The position numbers and the translations under genes are program-made. From NCBI RefSeq assembly GCF_900188125.1, contig NZ_FZOW01000003.1, positions 310,001-374,000 on the forward strand: a DNA stretch of 64,000 nucleotides, in the 5' to 3' direction. Below are positions 44,187 to 51,687 of the stretch, piece by piece. The DNA is from Rhodococcoides kyotonense (GTDB taxonomy: Bacteria; Actinomycetota; Actinomycetes; Mycobacteriales; Mycobacteriaceae). The notes under the pieces are model-generated. The model searched no databases. It was given only the letters and a program-made list of their open reading frames with translations, and was not told where the DNA came from. The first letter of the stretch is position 1; each line of letters opens with the position of its first letter.

Positions 44187-45478
44187 GCCGACAACCTCGC
44201 CTGATAGCCCATCCAACGGAGCGGGACGGTGTGGCATTTCCCGGTCCTGTTCTTCGCCACGATCAGATCGACATACCCCGTCGGCAGGGTGTCTTCGATC
44301 TGGTGGTGCAGCAGGATGACGACGTCGGCATCCTGCTCGATCGACCCCGACTCCCGCAGCTCTGACAGCGTCGGTTTCCGTTCCGCGTTGGCCGCGTTGC
44401 GGTTCAGCTGGCAGGCGACGATGACGGCGACGTCGAGTTCCCGGGCGAGGATCTTCAGGCTCCGGGAGATGTGCGCGACCTGCCGCTCGCGGGCCTGCTT
44501 CGAATCGGTTTCCTTCAGCAGCTGCAGGTAATCGACGAACACGACGTCGAGACCGCCGTTGCGTTTCAGGGCTCGGCAGCGGGCCGCGATGTAGTCGATC
44601 GTGACATCGGACTTATCGATCAGGAACAACGGCATGTTCCGGTGCGCCGCGACGAATGCCTCCAGTCGGGCGCGGTTGAACGGGTCGAGGTTCCGCTTCG
44701 TGATCTGCGAGTACTCGACTTCAGCGGCGGCGGCGTAGACGCGGGATGCGACTTCGACGTTGCCCATCTCGACGGAGAAGATCGCCGACCGGTGCCCGCG
44801 CTGCGCGGCGTACACGGCGAGGTTCACACCAGCGATGGACTTGCCGTCGCCAGGCCGTCCGCCGACGACGTAGGTCCGTCCGGCGTGGAGGCCTCCGGCG
44901 AGGAGGTCGTCGAGTTCCTGCCACGGCGTCGGGAAGGTGCGGACGTCGGCGTCGGGTGAGTCGAGCCACGCGAGCCACGTGTCGGTGACCGCGTCCAGCG
45001 TTTGGACGTCGGGCTGGACTTGGCCGCCTTCGAGTTGCGCGAGCTGCTGGTACGCGAACTCGAACGCTTCACCGTACGACTGCGCCGACGTCGTGACCTG
45101 TGCGATGCGTTTGCAGACCTGGATGAGTCGGCGGGACTGCGCCATCTCGGTGACGGCCTGCGCTGCCTTCGACACCGATGCGGGGCGGATGGGTTCGCCG
45201 GCGAGCTGCTCGATCCGGATCCGTGTGCCGGGGGTGTCGCGTTCGGCGAGGAGGGTGCGTTTGCTGATCGACTGGCCGCGGCTCGAGATGGCGCGGGCGG
45301 ATTCCCAGATCTCCCCGATGTGTGGGTCGACGAAGTCGGCTGGTGCGATGCGGGCGAGCAGGTCCGGGACGAGATCGCGGGTGGTGAATGTGAGCAGCGC
45401 GGCGCCGAGGATGCGTTCGTCGGTCTGCGCTTCGAGGAGGTCTTCGCTGTAGTCGAGCTGGGTGTTGACGTTGGTCAT
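44183..45478 (-). CDS. dnaB: DnaB-like replicative helicase
   Basis: 431 residues. The N-terminal helical domain (ERILGAALLTFTTRDLVPDLLARI) is followed by the RecA-like helicase domain. Walker A GRPGDGKS is at 207-214, Walker B is VVFVDYLQLL, and VIVACQLNRNAANAERKPTLSELRESGSIEQDADVVILLH is the DnaB motif H4/arginine-finger region. It is the phage's replicative helicase. The ATG overlaps the RepO-like stop by 4 nt. Longer reading upstream is in another frame of that gene and is rejected. Confidence 0.92.
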   Translation of the reverse strand: MTNVNTQLDYSEDLLEAQTDERILGAALLTFTTRDLVPDLLARIAPADFVDPHIGEIWESARAISSRGQSISKRTLLAERDTPGTRIRIEQLAGEPIRPASVSKAAQAVTEMAQSRRLIQVCKRIAQVTTSAQSYGEAFEFAYQQLAQLEGGQVQPDVQTLDAVTDTWLAWLDSPDADVRTFPTPWQELDDLLAGGLHAGRTYVVGGRPGDGKSIAGVNLAVYAAQRGHRSAIFSVEMGNVEVASRVYAAAAEVEYSQITKRNLDPFNRARLEAFVAAHRNMPLFLIDKSDVTIDYIAARCRALKRNGGLDVVFVDYLQLLKETDSKQARERQVAHISRSLKILARELDVAVIVACQLNRNAANAERKPTLSELRESGSIEQDADVVILLHHQIEDTLPTGYVDLIVAKNRTGKCHTVPLRWMGYQARLSA

Positions 45479-46494
45479 GCCGAGATCCCTTCGCGGCGTG
45501 TGACGGCGGCGGTGATCTGTGTGCGCTTGGCTTCGATCCAGTTGCGGCGGTATCCGAGGAGCCAGGTCGCGACGGCGTCGCGGTCGGGGAGGTCGGCGGG
45601 GATGTCGGGTTGCGGGTAGGCGAGTCCGGAGCGGTCTTCGACGGAGCGGAAGTCGCCGCGCTGCCAGCAGTCCCGCAGCCACAGTTCGATGCCTGTCGCT
45701 GTCAGCTGCGATGTGTTGCCTTGGTCGTCGGAGTCCCAGTGGCCTTTGTTCAGCCAGGTCGCCGGGTACGGGTAGAACTGCTTGTCGCGTTTCTCGGCGG
45801 CGAGGGCGGTCGCGGCGGCGAGGAGTTTCTCCGGGCCCGCAGCCTTGACGGCTTTCGTGTACGCCTTCAGCGCGTCGGGTCGTGCGACTTTGCGGGGGTA
45901 GGCCTGGTACCAGACGTCGAAGTGTTCCTCGATCTGCTTTTTCGAAAAGCTCTTCGGAGTCGGCGCGGTGTCTGGTTGGTCGATCAGCGCGAGCTCGTCT
46001 CGCGTGTTCTCTGGTTCAAAAGATGGCTCTGGTTTAAGTGACTCTGGTTTGTGTGTCGTTTTTGTCCCTGGGGTGGCGTCAGGATTTCCCTGGGGGGTGG
46101 GGTCGTTTTTGTCCCTACCCCTAGTCAAATTTGGCGCGATGGAGCGGACGATGTAGCCGTTGGAAGTCTGCTCTCGGAACTCGTCGCTCTGGGATCTGGA
46201 GACCTGTCCGGAGTCGTTGACGTACCGCGAGAACCGCACGATCGCGCCGATCTCCATCAGCTCCTGGACGGCGCGGTCGATCGTCTTCACGGACGTCTGG
46301 CAGTGCTTGGCGAGTGTCTGCCTCGACGGGTGGCACAGGCCACTCGCCTTGTCCGCGTAGCGTCGCAGCACGCAGTACAGGCGCGTCGCGTGGGCACTGA
46401 TGGGTGCGAACAGAACCCACTCCGGGATCATCGCGAAGTAGCCGCTGTCGGAGTGCACGTCCGCAGCCGTGTCGGTGGCTTGATCTAGACTCAT
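45475..46494 (-). CDS. RepO-like replication protein with N-terminal winged helix
   Basis: 339 residues. The N-terminal 100 residues form a helix-turn-helix domain (LYCVLRRYADKASGLCHPSRQTLAKHCQTSVKTIDRAVQELMEIGAIVRFSRY), then a Pro/Thr-rich linker. The C-terminal part (EEHFDVWYQAYPRKVARPDALKAYTKAVKA...FYPYPATWLNKGHW) is typical of phage replisome organisers. It should bind the origin and load DnaB, encoded immediately after with a 4-nt overlap. The ATG at 46,494 has better ribosome-site spacing than one 6 nt upstream. Confidence 0.85.
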   Translation of the reverse strand: MSLDQATDTAADVHSDSGYFAMIPEWVLFAPISAHATRLYCVLRRYADKASGLCHPSRQTLAKHCQTSVKTIDRAVQELMEIGAIVRFSRYVNDSGQVSRSQSDEFREQTSNGYIVRSIAPNLTRGRDKNDPTPQGNPDATPGTKTTHKPESLKPEPSFEPENTRDELALIDQPDTAPTPKSFSKKQIEEHFDVWYQAYPRKVARPDALKAYTKAVKAAGPEKLLAAATALAAEKRDKQFYPYPATWLNKGHWDSDDQGNTSQLTATGIELWLRDCWQRGDFRSVEDRSGLAYPQPDIPADLPDRDAVATWLLGYRRNWIEAKRTQITAAVTRREGISA

Positions 46495-46518
46495 GGTCAT
46501 CTTCTCTCGTTCGACCTT

Positions 46519-46550
46519 GATGCCCCGGAGCTGTCACCCTCCGGGGCATC
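46519..46550. terminator. Hairpin upstream of the replication genes
   Basis: GATGCCCCGGA and TCCGGGGCATC pair perfectly over 11 bp; the loop GCTGTCACCC carries a repeated early-region motif. It lies between the 79-residue gene and the RepO-like gene. The T-run (TCGTTTCTT) is on the plus side, so for leftward transcription it could be an attenuator or regulatory site and not a full stop. Confidence 0.55.
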
Positions 46551-46559
46551 GTCGTTTCT

Positions 46560-46799
46560 TCAGTTGGTGTGGAACCAATCCAGTTCCGGTGAGCGGGCTT
46601 TCGTGAGCTTGTCTTCGACGTCGAGGGACTCGGCCCACAGGTCATGCAGGTACGCGAGTGTGTCGGCGTCGAAGAGATCACCGGTCTCGAAGACGTGTAC
46701 GGCTTCGTTGATCAGTGCGGTGTTCTGCCGCATCAGGTCGTTGACGCGGTCAGAGACTGCGGGAATGTCCTCCCAGTCGGGGAGGGTTTCGACGGTCAC
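46560..46799 (-). CDS. Hypothetical small phage protein
   Basis: 79 residues, acidic and helical (TVETLPDWEDIPAVSDRVNDLMRQNTALINEAVHVFETGDLFDADTLAYLHDLWAESL). No motif recognised. It sits between the Cas4-like nuclease and the replication genes, with 68 bp upstream in which a promoter may lie. Confidence 0.65.
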   Translation of the reverse strand: MTVETLPDWEDIPAVSDRVNDLMRQNTALINEAVHVFETGDLFDADTLAYLHDLWAESLDVEDKLTKARSPELDWFHTN

Positions 46800-46867
46800 G
46801 CGTTCTCCATCAGATCAGAGTAACCCGGACACACTGCCCACTGTGCCCTAGTCACTCGTGGCACATG

Positions 46868-47857
46868 TTATTCGCTGTCGGGTTCGACGAGGTTGACGAC
46901 CGGATAGCTGCTGGCTTCGCCCATCGGGATTTCGAGGCCTGCTCCTGCGAGGAGGGTCTTGGCTTGCTTCTGGTCGAGGCGTCGGCCTGTGGGGCGTTGG
47001 CTGACTTGGTAGGCGCCGTGGACACCGGTCACGCCTGCGAGGAGGGCGGATGCGAATTTCTTGTCCTTCTTCGCTGCGGCTTCGCGTTGGCCGGCGTCGT
47101 AGTGCAGTTGGGCGGCGTCTCGTACGGCGTCGTCACCGCCTTCGGTGATGATGGTGGCGACGCCTTCGGGGAAACAGCGTGTCCGCCAGGCGCAGTCGTT
47201 GCAGATCCAATCATGTCCGGGGCCGCGTCCACCACGCGGCAACAGGTCGGGGTCGTCTGCGTTGCGGACGTCGCGTATCCATTGGCGCGCCTGAGCGGTC
47301 ACCTCCGGGTCCGGACGCGCACACCACACCTCCGTGTCCCCCAACGCTCGATCGAGGTACACGAGGCCGATCATCGCGACCGTCGCACCCGCCTGACGAC
47401 GAGCCTCCGCATACAAGTTCGTCTGCCACTTGTGACCACGCGGCGGACCATACGCACGCACCTTCGACAACTTCGCCTGCGTGCACGTCTTCAAGTCCAC
47501 GATCACCTCGACAGCACCCGAGACAGGCCGGATCAGATCCGAATGACCCAGCACCCCATCGACACTGACCGTCACCTCGACGTCACCGCCGAACAGGTCC
47601 GCGATCAACGGGAGTGCTTTCTCGTGAATCCACGTCCCCAACAACGCTGGCCGCGACGGCGCCACAGGATCCGTCTTCGGCGTTGCTGTCATCCGATACC
47701 CGGCACGACGTTCGCACTGCCCGATCTCCGACACCCCGATCTCCGCCTGCGTCGACCGCTCATGATCGGCGTCGGCGAGATCCCAGATCCCGTTGACCGC
47801 ATCCTCCAATTCCCCCGCGAGCACCGACAAGTCGAGGTCGGCATGTACATCGGTCAT
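46868..47857 (-). CDS. Cas4/RecB-like PD-(D/E)XK nuclease with Fe-S cysteines
   Basis: 329 residues. Nuclease motifs in order are H78 (LLGTWIHEK), D107 (GHSDLI), D121-L-K123 (VEVIVDLKT) and Q145 (WQTNLYAEA). Four Cys placed as in Cas4 and AddB, C48 and C219/C222/C228 (ICNDCAWRTRCFP), should bind a 4Fe-4S cluster. Phage Cas4-like enzymes are 5'-3' exonucleases that often pair with RecT-type annealing proteins, and a RecT gene lies upstream in the same operon. Both ends join small genes by 4-nt overlap or short gap. Confidence 0.87.
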   Translation of the reverse strand: MTDVHADLDLSVLAGELEDAVNGIWDLADADHERSTQAEIGVSEIGQCERRAGYRMTATPKTDPVAPSRPALLGTWIHEKALPLIADLFGGDVEVTVSVDGVLGHSDLIRPVSGAVEVIVDLKTCTQAKLSKVRAYGPPRGHKWQTNLYAEARRQAGATVAMIGLVYLDRALGDTEVWCARPDPEVTAQARQWIRDVRNADDPDLLPRGGRGPGHDWICNDCAWRTRCFPEGVATIITEGGDDAVRDAAQLHYDAGQREAAAKKDKKFASALLAGVTGVHGAYQVSQRPTGRRLDQKQAKTLLAGAGLEIPMGEASSYPVVNLVEPDSE

Positions 47858-48003
47858 AGCAGCTCCGTCTCCAGGATCTGTCGTTCAGTTGATTCGATAG
47901 GCAGGACGGTGAGGCGGTCCCGGTCGTCGTTGCGGAGCGCAGCCCATAGGCACGCGAACCCGATAGCGCCGAACACGCACACCACGCAGATGAGCGGAGT
48001 CAT
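47854..48003 (-). CDS. Small single-pass membrane protein
   Basis: 49 residues: one N-terminal membrane segment (PLICVVCVFGAIGFACLWAAL) and a charged tail. The start overlaps the upstream stop (ATGA) and its stop overlaps the nuclease start (ATGA), which strongly supports it as a real gene. Function unknown. Confidence 0.65.
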   Translation of the reverse strand: MTPLICVVCVFGAIGFACLWAALRNDDRDRLTVLPIESTERQILETELL

Positions 48004-48170
48004 CGCCGGTCTCCCAGGGCCGACACTTGCGATGCGAACTCGGCGAACATAGGCGCGAATGCATCTCGTATACCCCGCATCATGCGCCCTAGAACGAACC
48101 CTGGCGTCGGCTGCCACAGCCCGAGGAATGCACGCTGCTCGTCATAGGTCATCTTGTTCCAGTCAGTCAT
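48000..48170 (-). CDS. Hypothetical small phage protein
   Basis: 56 residues: MTDWNKMTYDEQRAFLGLWQ, then a helical part with RMMRGIRDAFAPMFAEFASQ. GGGAGAACACCA precedes the ATG. It overlaps the upstream zinc-finger-like gene by 8 nt and the downstream membrane gene by 4 nt. Function unknown. Confidence 0.6.
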   Translation of the reverse strand: MTDWNKMTYDEQRAFLGLWQPTPGFVLGRMMRGIRDAFAPMFAEFASQVSALGDRR

Positions 48171-48339
48171 TGGTGTTCTCCCAATCCCTCGGGACGTAGC
48201 GCGGTGTAACCGCGAGGATGCGGACAGCGTGCGGGGTGCGCAGTGCGTCGAACGCTGTCGCGAGGAACATGGACTTGCAGCGTTCACCCATCCGCGCAAA
48301 GCATTCCGGGCACGGGATCGTGTACGGGTCAGCTGTCAT
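48163..48339 (-). CDS. Small zinc-finger-like phage protein
   Basis: 58 residues starting MTADPYTIPCPECFARMGERC. C10, C13 and C21, with later His, match the short zinc-finger proteins common in actinophages (CPxC...GxxC). AGGAGAACACCA precedes the ATG and is repeated before the next gene. It may bind zinc and nucleic acid. Confidence 0.65.
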   Translation of the reverse strand: MTADPYTIPCPECFARMGERCKSMFLATAFDALRTPHAVRILAVTPRYVPRDWENTND

Positions 48340-48375
48340 TGGTGTTCTCCTGTGCGGAAACAGGCGCGGTCATGG

Positions 48376-48501
48376 TCAGCAGCTCCCATCGCACACGCAC
48401 GCGTAGCATTCGTCGCACTTCTCGCCGGAACCGCCAGGGCAGTCTCCGAGTGTGAGTCCGTCGTCGCCTACAGGTTCAGAGCATTCGGTGCAGTCGCTCA
48501 T
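48376..48501 (-). CDS. Tiny cysteine-rich protein
   Basis: 41 residues with eight Cys: C4 and C7 in DCTEC, then CPGG and CDECYACVCDGSC. The pattern fits a double zinc ribbon or metal-binding knuckle. The ATG overlaps the previous stop (ATGA). Function unknown. Confidence 0.6.
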   Translation of the reverse strand: MSDCTECSEPVGDDGLTLGDCPGGSGEKCDECYACVCDGSC

Positions 48502-48650
48502 CGTTCACCGTCCTGCACTGAAGGGGCGGGGAAGTGGATTGGTCGGCATTCGTGTCCAGACCATGCCTCGCGGAACAGGCGCTGTGTTTCTCGCAGATCG
48601 GCTGCGCGTTCCCACCGTTGAGCCATCCGTCGAGCGAGCGCGCCTCTCAT
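48498..48650 (-). CDS. Hypothetical small phage protein
   Basis: 50 residues, basic N-terminus (MRGALARRMAQRWERAADL) and Pro-rich end. Both ends overlap neighbours by 3-4 nt, which is the main support. Function unknown. Confidence 0.55.
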   Translation of the reverse strand: MRGALARRMAQRWERAADLRETQRLFREAWSGHECRPIHFPAPSVQDGER

Positions 48651-49051
48651 GTCGGCTCCTGTGCGGTAGGCGAAGCAGCAGCGGCGGTGAGATCACGAAG
48701 TAGCTGTTGTCCGAGCGCGTTCGAGGCGACGTCGTCACCGATCAGGTGATCGTGGATCGTGGCGCGGGCCTTCGACATCGCTTCCCATGCGGCATAGAGC
48801 GCTTCGGTCGACTTGTCGAATGCATGGGCGAGATCACCAACGGTCGGCGACGTCATGGGCACGATGGTGTGTCCGGCGTCCCGCAACCGAGACACGATGT
48901 GGGCGGCGTGCGCAGACTTCATCTCGTCGTACGACTGACGCCCTGCGGTGTGAAACTTTCCGCAGTCGCATTCGAGATTTGTCACTCCTGCGTTGGTGAC
49001 GAAGCGATACCCGTGCTCCGCGATGATGGCTTCGGGTGACAGGTCGCTCAC
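48647..49051 (-). CDS. Hypothetical phage protein with a Cys-containing N-terminus
   Basis: 134 residues from a GTG overlapping the upstream stop. The N-terminal part (GVTNLECDCGKFHTAGRQSYDEMKSAHAAHIVSRLRDAG) has C28-x-C30 and several His and looks like a zinc-binding module often seen in actinophage early genes. The C-terminal half is helical. Function unknown. Confidence 0.65.
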   Translation of the reverse strand: MSDLSPEAIIAEHGYRFVTNAGVTNLECDCGKFHTAGRQSYDEMKSAHAAHIVSRLRDAGHTIVPMTSPTVGDLAHAFDKSTEALYAAWEAMSKARATIHDHLIGDDVASNALGQQLLRDLTAAAASPTAQEPT

Positions 49052-49215
49052 TGTGCGACCACCGCGAGATCGCAGACGGGCACGCTGGTTTCAGCGCCGG
49101 TCCCGGTGTGGCGGACGGTGGCGTACAGGTCGTCGCGTTTGATCGGCTCGGCGAGCTGCAGTGGCACGCACATCCACGGATGCCACGCGTCTACGTACAA
49201 GATCGTGTCGTTCAT
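49048..49215 (-). CDS. Hypothetical small phage protein
   Basis: 55 residues: MNDTILYVDAWHPWMCVPL, then LAEPIKRDDLYATVRHTGTG. It overlaps its neighbours at both ends (ATGA and GTGA). No family recognised; the beta-rich sequence suggests a small folded domain. Confidence 0.6.
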   Translation of the reverse strand: MNDTILYVDAWHPWMCVPLQLAEPIKRDDLYATVRHTGTGAETSVPVCDLAVVAQ

Positions 49216-50000
49216 GCGAACCTCCGGTTCAGTTCCTGTGCAGCCCAGTCGGTCCAGGTGATGTTCTGTCCGGGCATGCGTTCCATCGCGTAGCCGGTGT
49301 GGGGTGTGCGGCCTGGGTTGCCGTACGGGACGAGGTAGGCGGTGAGGCCGGCGCCCGCTGCGAGGTACGACGATTCACGTAGCCACGACAGCCAGTCCGT
49401 CGACTTCACCGCATCGAGACTGCGGAACGGGTCGGTCTCGTTGAGCTGCAACGCCGCGAACGGCGACAAGCCGCGAGAGATATTCCGTAGTGGTGAGAAG
49501 CGTGGTGTCGCACCGATGATGTCGCGGGCATCGCACAGCTCCAGGTTCACCGTGTTCCGCGGGAACGGGCCATGCGACGAATGGATCCCGGACCCCTGCA
49601 CCGGAACCACATGATCCCCCGCATTCCTCGCAGGGTTCGCGATCCCCAGATGGAACGCCACCTCCAACGGCGAACCGTTCGGATTCGTCCACCGCCGCAA
49701 CGCGACACCCTCCAGGAACCGGGATGCCACGATGCCGCCGAGACTGTACGAGATCAGCCCCACCGGGTTCGGAGAGTCACGCACCTGGCGGGCCAGATCG
49801 GCGACACCGAGTTCGACGGACACGTCGAGCGGGTGAGCGCCGATCCCGTTGCCCGCTCCGACGTTCCCGATCGTCGCCGGAAAATTGCATTCGAAGATCC
49901 GGAAGCTGGCGCGGTTCAGCTGCTTCGCGACGACACCGGTCATCCCGTTGAACACACCCCGCGGATTACCGGTGCCTCGGATGGTGATTACGTCGATCAC
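49212..50000 (-). CDS. Alpha/beta hydrolase, lysin-B-like or PE-PPE-like
   Basis: 262 residues from a GTG with GAGGGGG 5 nt upstream. IDVITIRGTGNPRGVFNGMTG starts the fold; the nucleophile elbow is GLISYSLGGIVASRF, with S86 and a Ser in place of the first Gly of GxSxG. A C-terminal His lies in PHTGYAMERMPG. The shape fits mycolylarabinogalactan esterases (lysin B) or PE-PPE-domain hydrolases of actinophages. It is odd that it lies among early genes and far from the endolysin, joined to them by 4-nt overlaps. Its substrate is unproven. Confidence 0.7.
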   Translation of the reverse strand: MIDVITIRGTGNPRGVFNGMTGVVAKQLNRASFRIFECNFPATIGNVGAGNGIGAHPLDVSVELGVADLARQVRDSPNPVGLISYSLGGIVASRFLEGVALRRWTNPNGSPLEVAFHLGIANPARNAGDHVVPVQGSGIHSSHGPFPRNTVNLELCDARDIIGATPRFSPLRNISRGLSPFAALQLNETDPFRSLDAVKSTDWLSWLRESSYLAAGAGLTAYLVPYGNPGRTPHTGYAMERMPGQNITWTDWAAQELNRRFA

Positions 50001-50122
50001 AACAGCCCCCTCGCTGCTCGCTCGAATTGGTTTCCCGCCCATGTGAATGCGATGACGCCGATGTTGCAGACACCGGCCGCCGCGAACGCGGCGACCAGTG
50101 CTAGATCCTTGGCGTGCGTCAC
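49997..50122 (-). CDS. Tiny membrane protein
   Basis: 41 residues with one hydrophobic segment (DLALVAAFAAAGVCNIGVIAFTWAG). GTG start overlaps the RecT stop, and its stop overlaps the next GTG. Function unknown; it could be a phage small membrane factor. Confidence 0.55.
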   Translation of the reverse strand: MTHAKDLALVAAFAAAGVCNIGVIAFTWAGNQFERAARGLL

Positions 50123-51078
50123 TGCCCGGTGGCCTTGGCTGCCGATACGGACTTGCGTGCGTCGAGGATCCACTTCCGCAGCGGGGTGCCCTCGTACTCG
50201 TAGCCGAGCCACTCCCCCTCGGATTCCCGGCCGAGCTTCCATAGGCGTTGGAGCTCGTCGTCGCGGTGGAGGTCGCGGGCGAGGACGACCTGGTCGATGA
50301 ACTCTTCGAGGGTCTCGGGGTTCGGGAGTTGCTCGGGCTGCTCGGTTTCGGTCTCCGGCTCCCGCGTCTCGTCGGGTACGTCGGCGGCCGGGTCAGCTGC
50401 CTGAGGATCCGGGACGACGTCGACGTCGAGCGGTTCCTGCTTGTCGTCGGACTTGTCACCTTCGGCCGTCTGCTCGGTAGGTGCTGCTGCCGGGGCGTCG
50501 GGTTCTGGCTTGTCGCTGGGCTTCTCGATCCGCTCACTCGACGCCTGAGCTGCACGCTCGTCCTCCAACTCCTCGGCGGACTGACCGAACCCTGCCAGCA
50601 CGTCGGCGAAGTACAGTTTCGCGCCCTTCGTCGTCGCGCGGGCCACCATCATCGCGGCCGGGTTCTTGTCGTAGTTCCCACCCGGCTTGACCAGACCAGC
50701 AGTGCGAGCGTCCTCGATGCGGTAGTCGACGAACCTGGACGCGGACCATTCCTTCCGGCGGACCTTGATCTTCGCGTGAACGGCGTCGTCCTCGACGAGT
50801 TCGAAGTCGTGTCCGGCGCGGATGATCAACGCGCGCATCATGAACGCCGACAGGCCGGTCTTGCCGTTGATGTGGTTCAGCTCCTGGAACGCCACCCACA
50901 GCGGAATGTCGAGAGCATTGGATGCCATCTGTGCGGCGAGGATGTTGCCGGGCTTCCCGACGTACTGGGTCGGCAGCATGCCTGCCGTCGACAGCTGGGT
51001 CGCGAGTTCGCGGCGTTCAGCCCAGGAGTCGGGGATGTCGGAACGGCCGATCGTGGTGAGCGCGGTAGATGGAGCCAT
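50119..51078 (-). CDS. recT: RecT-family single-strand annealing recombinase
   Basis: 319 residues from the ATG at 51,078 (AAAGGA site). The RecT core is clear: LPTQYVGKPGNILAAQMASNALDIPLWVAFQELNHINGKTGLSAFMMRALIIRAGHDFELVEDDAVHAKIKVRRK, then MMVARATTKGAKLYFADVLAGF. Residues 170-260 are an acidic, Pro/Glu-rich disordered linker, and a short conserved tail follows. It anneals phage DNA and probably works with the Cas4-like nuclease. It is the first gene of the early operon. Confidence 0.88.
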   Translation of the reverse strand: MAPSTALTTIGRSDIPDSWAERRELATQLSTAGMLPTQYVGKPGNILAAQMASNALDIPLWVAFQELNHINGKTGLSAFMMRALIIRAGHDFELVEDDAVHAKIKVRRKEWSASRFVDYRIEDARTAGLVKPGGNYDKNPAAMMVARATTKGAKLYFADVLAGFGQSAEELEDERAAQASSERIEKPSDKPEPDAPAAAPTEQTAEGDKSDDKQEPLDVDVVPDPQAADPAADVPDETREPETETEQPEQLPNPETLEEFIDQVVLARDLHRDDELQRLWKLGRESEGEWLGYEYEGTPLRKWILDARKSVSAAKATGQ

Positions 51079-51117
51079 GTGTGTAAGTCCTTTCACGAGG
51101 GACACTGACGTAGGGAA

Positions 51118-51151
51118 CAGTAGCACTGTCACCCTGCACACATGAGTGTAG
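51118..51151 (-). promoter_or_regulatory. Early-operon promoter/operator region
   Basis: A leftward -10-like TACACT (plus 51,145-51,150) is followed by a dyad ACAGT-AGC-ACTGT (51,118-51,130) and the motif AGGGTGACAGT. The same GTGACAG core recurs at 46,530-46,540 and twice at 44,029-44,051. A rightward-reading TACACT lies at 51,192-51,197. This looks like a repressor-controlled promoter for RecT and the genes behind it. Confidence 0.45.
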
Positions 51152-51222
51152 CCGCCGAACCCGACACAAACTCGTGACACAGGAACAGACGGCTACACTG
51201 GGTATTGCCTTTCACGAGGCCC

Positions 51223-51259
51223 GAGGCCCCCCTTGCGTTCTGGCGGACGCGGGGGCCTC
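51223..51259. terminator. Terminator between late (lysis) and early operons
   Basis: GAGGCCCCC pairs with GGGGGCCTC over 9 bp around a 19-nt loop. It lies 10 nt past the holin-like stop and upstream of the early promoter, so it should end late transcription. Confidence 0.8.
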
Positions 51260-51268
51260 ACCTATATG

Positions 51269-51649
51269 TCAGGCCTCGAACGAATCCGGCCCCGTCTGCA
51301 CAGCCTCCAGAGCAGGCGTGTTGGAGCCAGCAACAGCAGTACCCAACAGTGCGGCGACGACAGCGATCACGCCGGCCAACTGCACATCCGACGCGATACC
51401 GTACGCACCGAGCAGACCCGACGCCGCCACGACGACGGTGTAAAACGCCTGCCGCAACGTCGTCGACGCATACAGCAAAGCGAACAGCAGGGTGATCACA
51501 TTGACCGCCAACGCAGTCCACAACGCCGCCGTCGCACCATCGACAGCACCCCACAACACCAACGCACCCACCACCGCAGTGGACACGTCATAGAACCGCT
51601 GACGAGCAGACGCAGGAATAGAAGAACGAACCGGATCGAGAACAGACAT
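51269..51649 (-). CDS. Holin-like membrane protein
   Basis: 126 residues with four hydrophobic segments: VSTAVVGALVLWGAV, ATAALWTALAVNVITLLFALLYAS, AFYTVVVAASGLLGAYGIA and LAGVIAVVAALLGTAVAG. Position after the endolysin block and before a terminator fits an actinophage holin. AAAGG precedes the ATG by 7 nt. It would make lesions in the inner membrane at lysis. Confidence 0.75.
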   Translation of the reverse strand: MSVLDPVRSSIPASARQRFYDVSTAVVGALVLWGAVDGATAALWTALAVNVITLLFALLYASTTLRQAFYTVVVAASGLLGAYGIASDVQLAGVIAVVAALLGTAVAGSNTPALEAVQTGPDSFEA

Positions 51650-51687
51650 GACAGAGCCTTTCGAGTTGGTTTCCAGTAGATTTCGAG

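Noticed and set aside
48163-48355. Repeated GGAGAACACCAATGAC before two consecutive small genes, looking like a direct repeat element
   Set aside because: Each copy is simply a ribosome site plus start codon; a shared translation signal explains it.
48329-48373. A 14-codon reading frame (MTAPVSAQENTND...) between two tiny phage genes
   Set aside because: It has no good ribosome site of its own, and most of its length is the ribosome site and start of the next gene. It may only be a chance frame.
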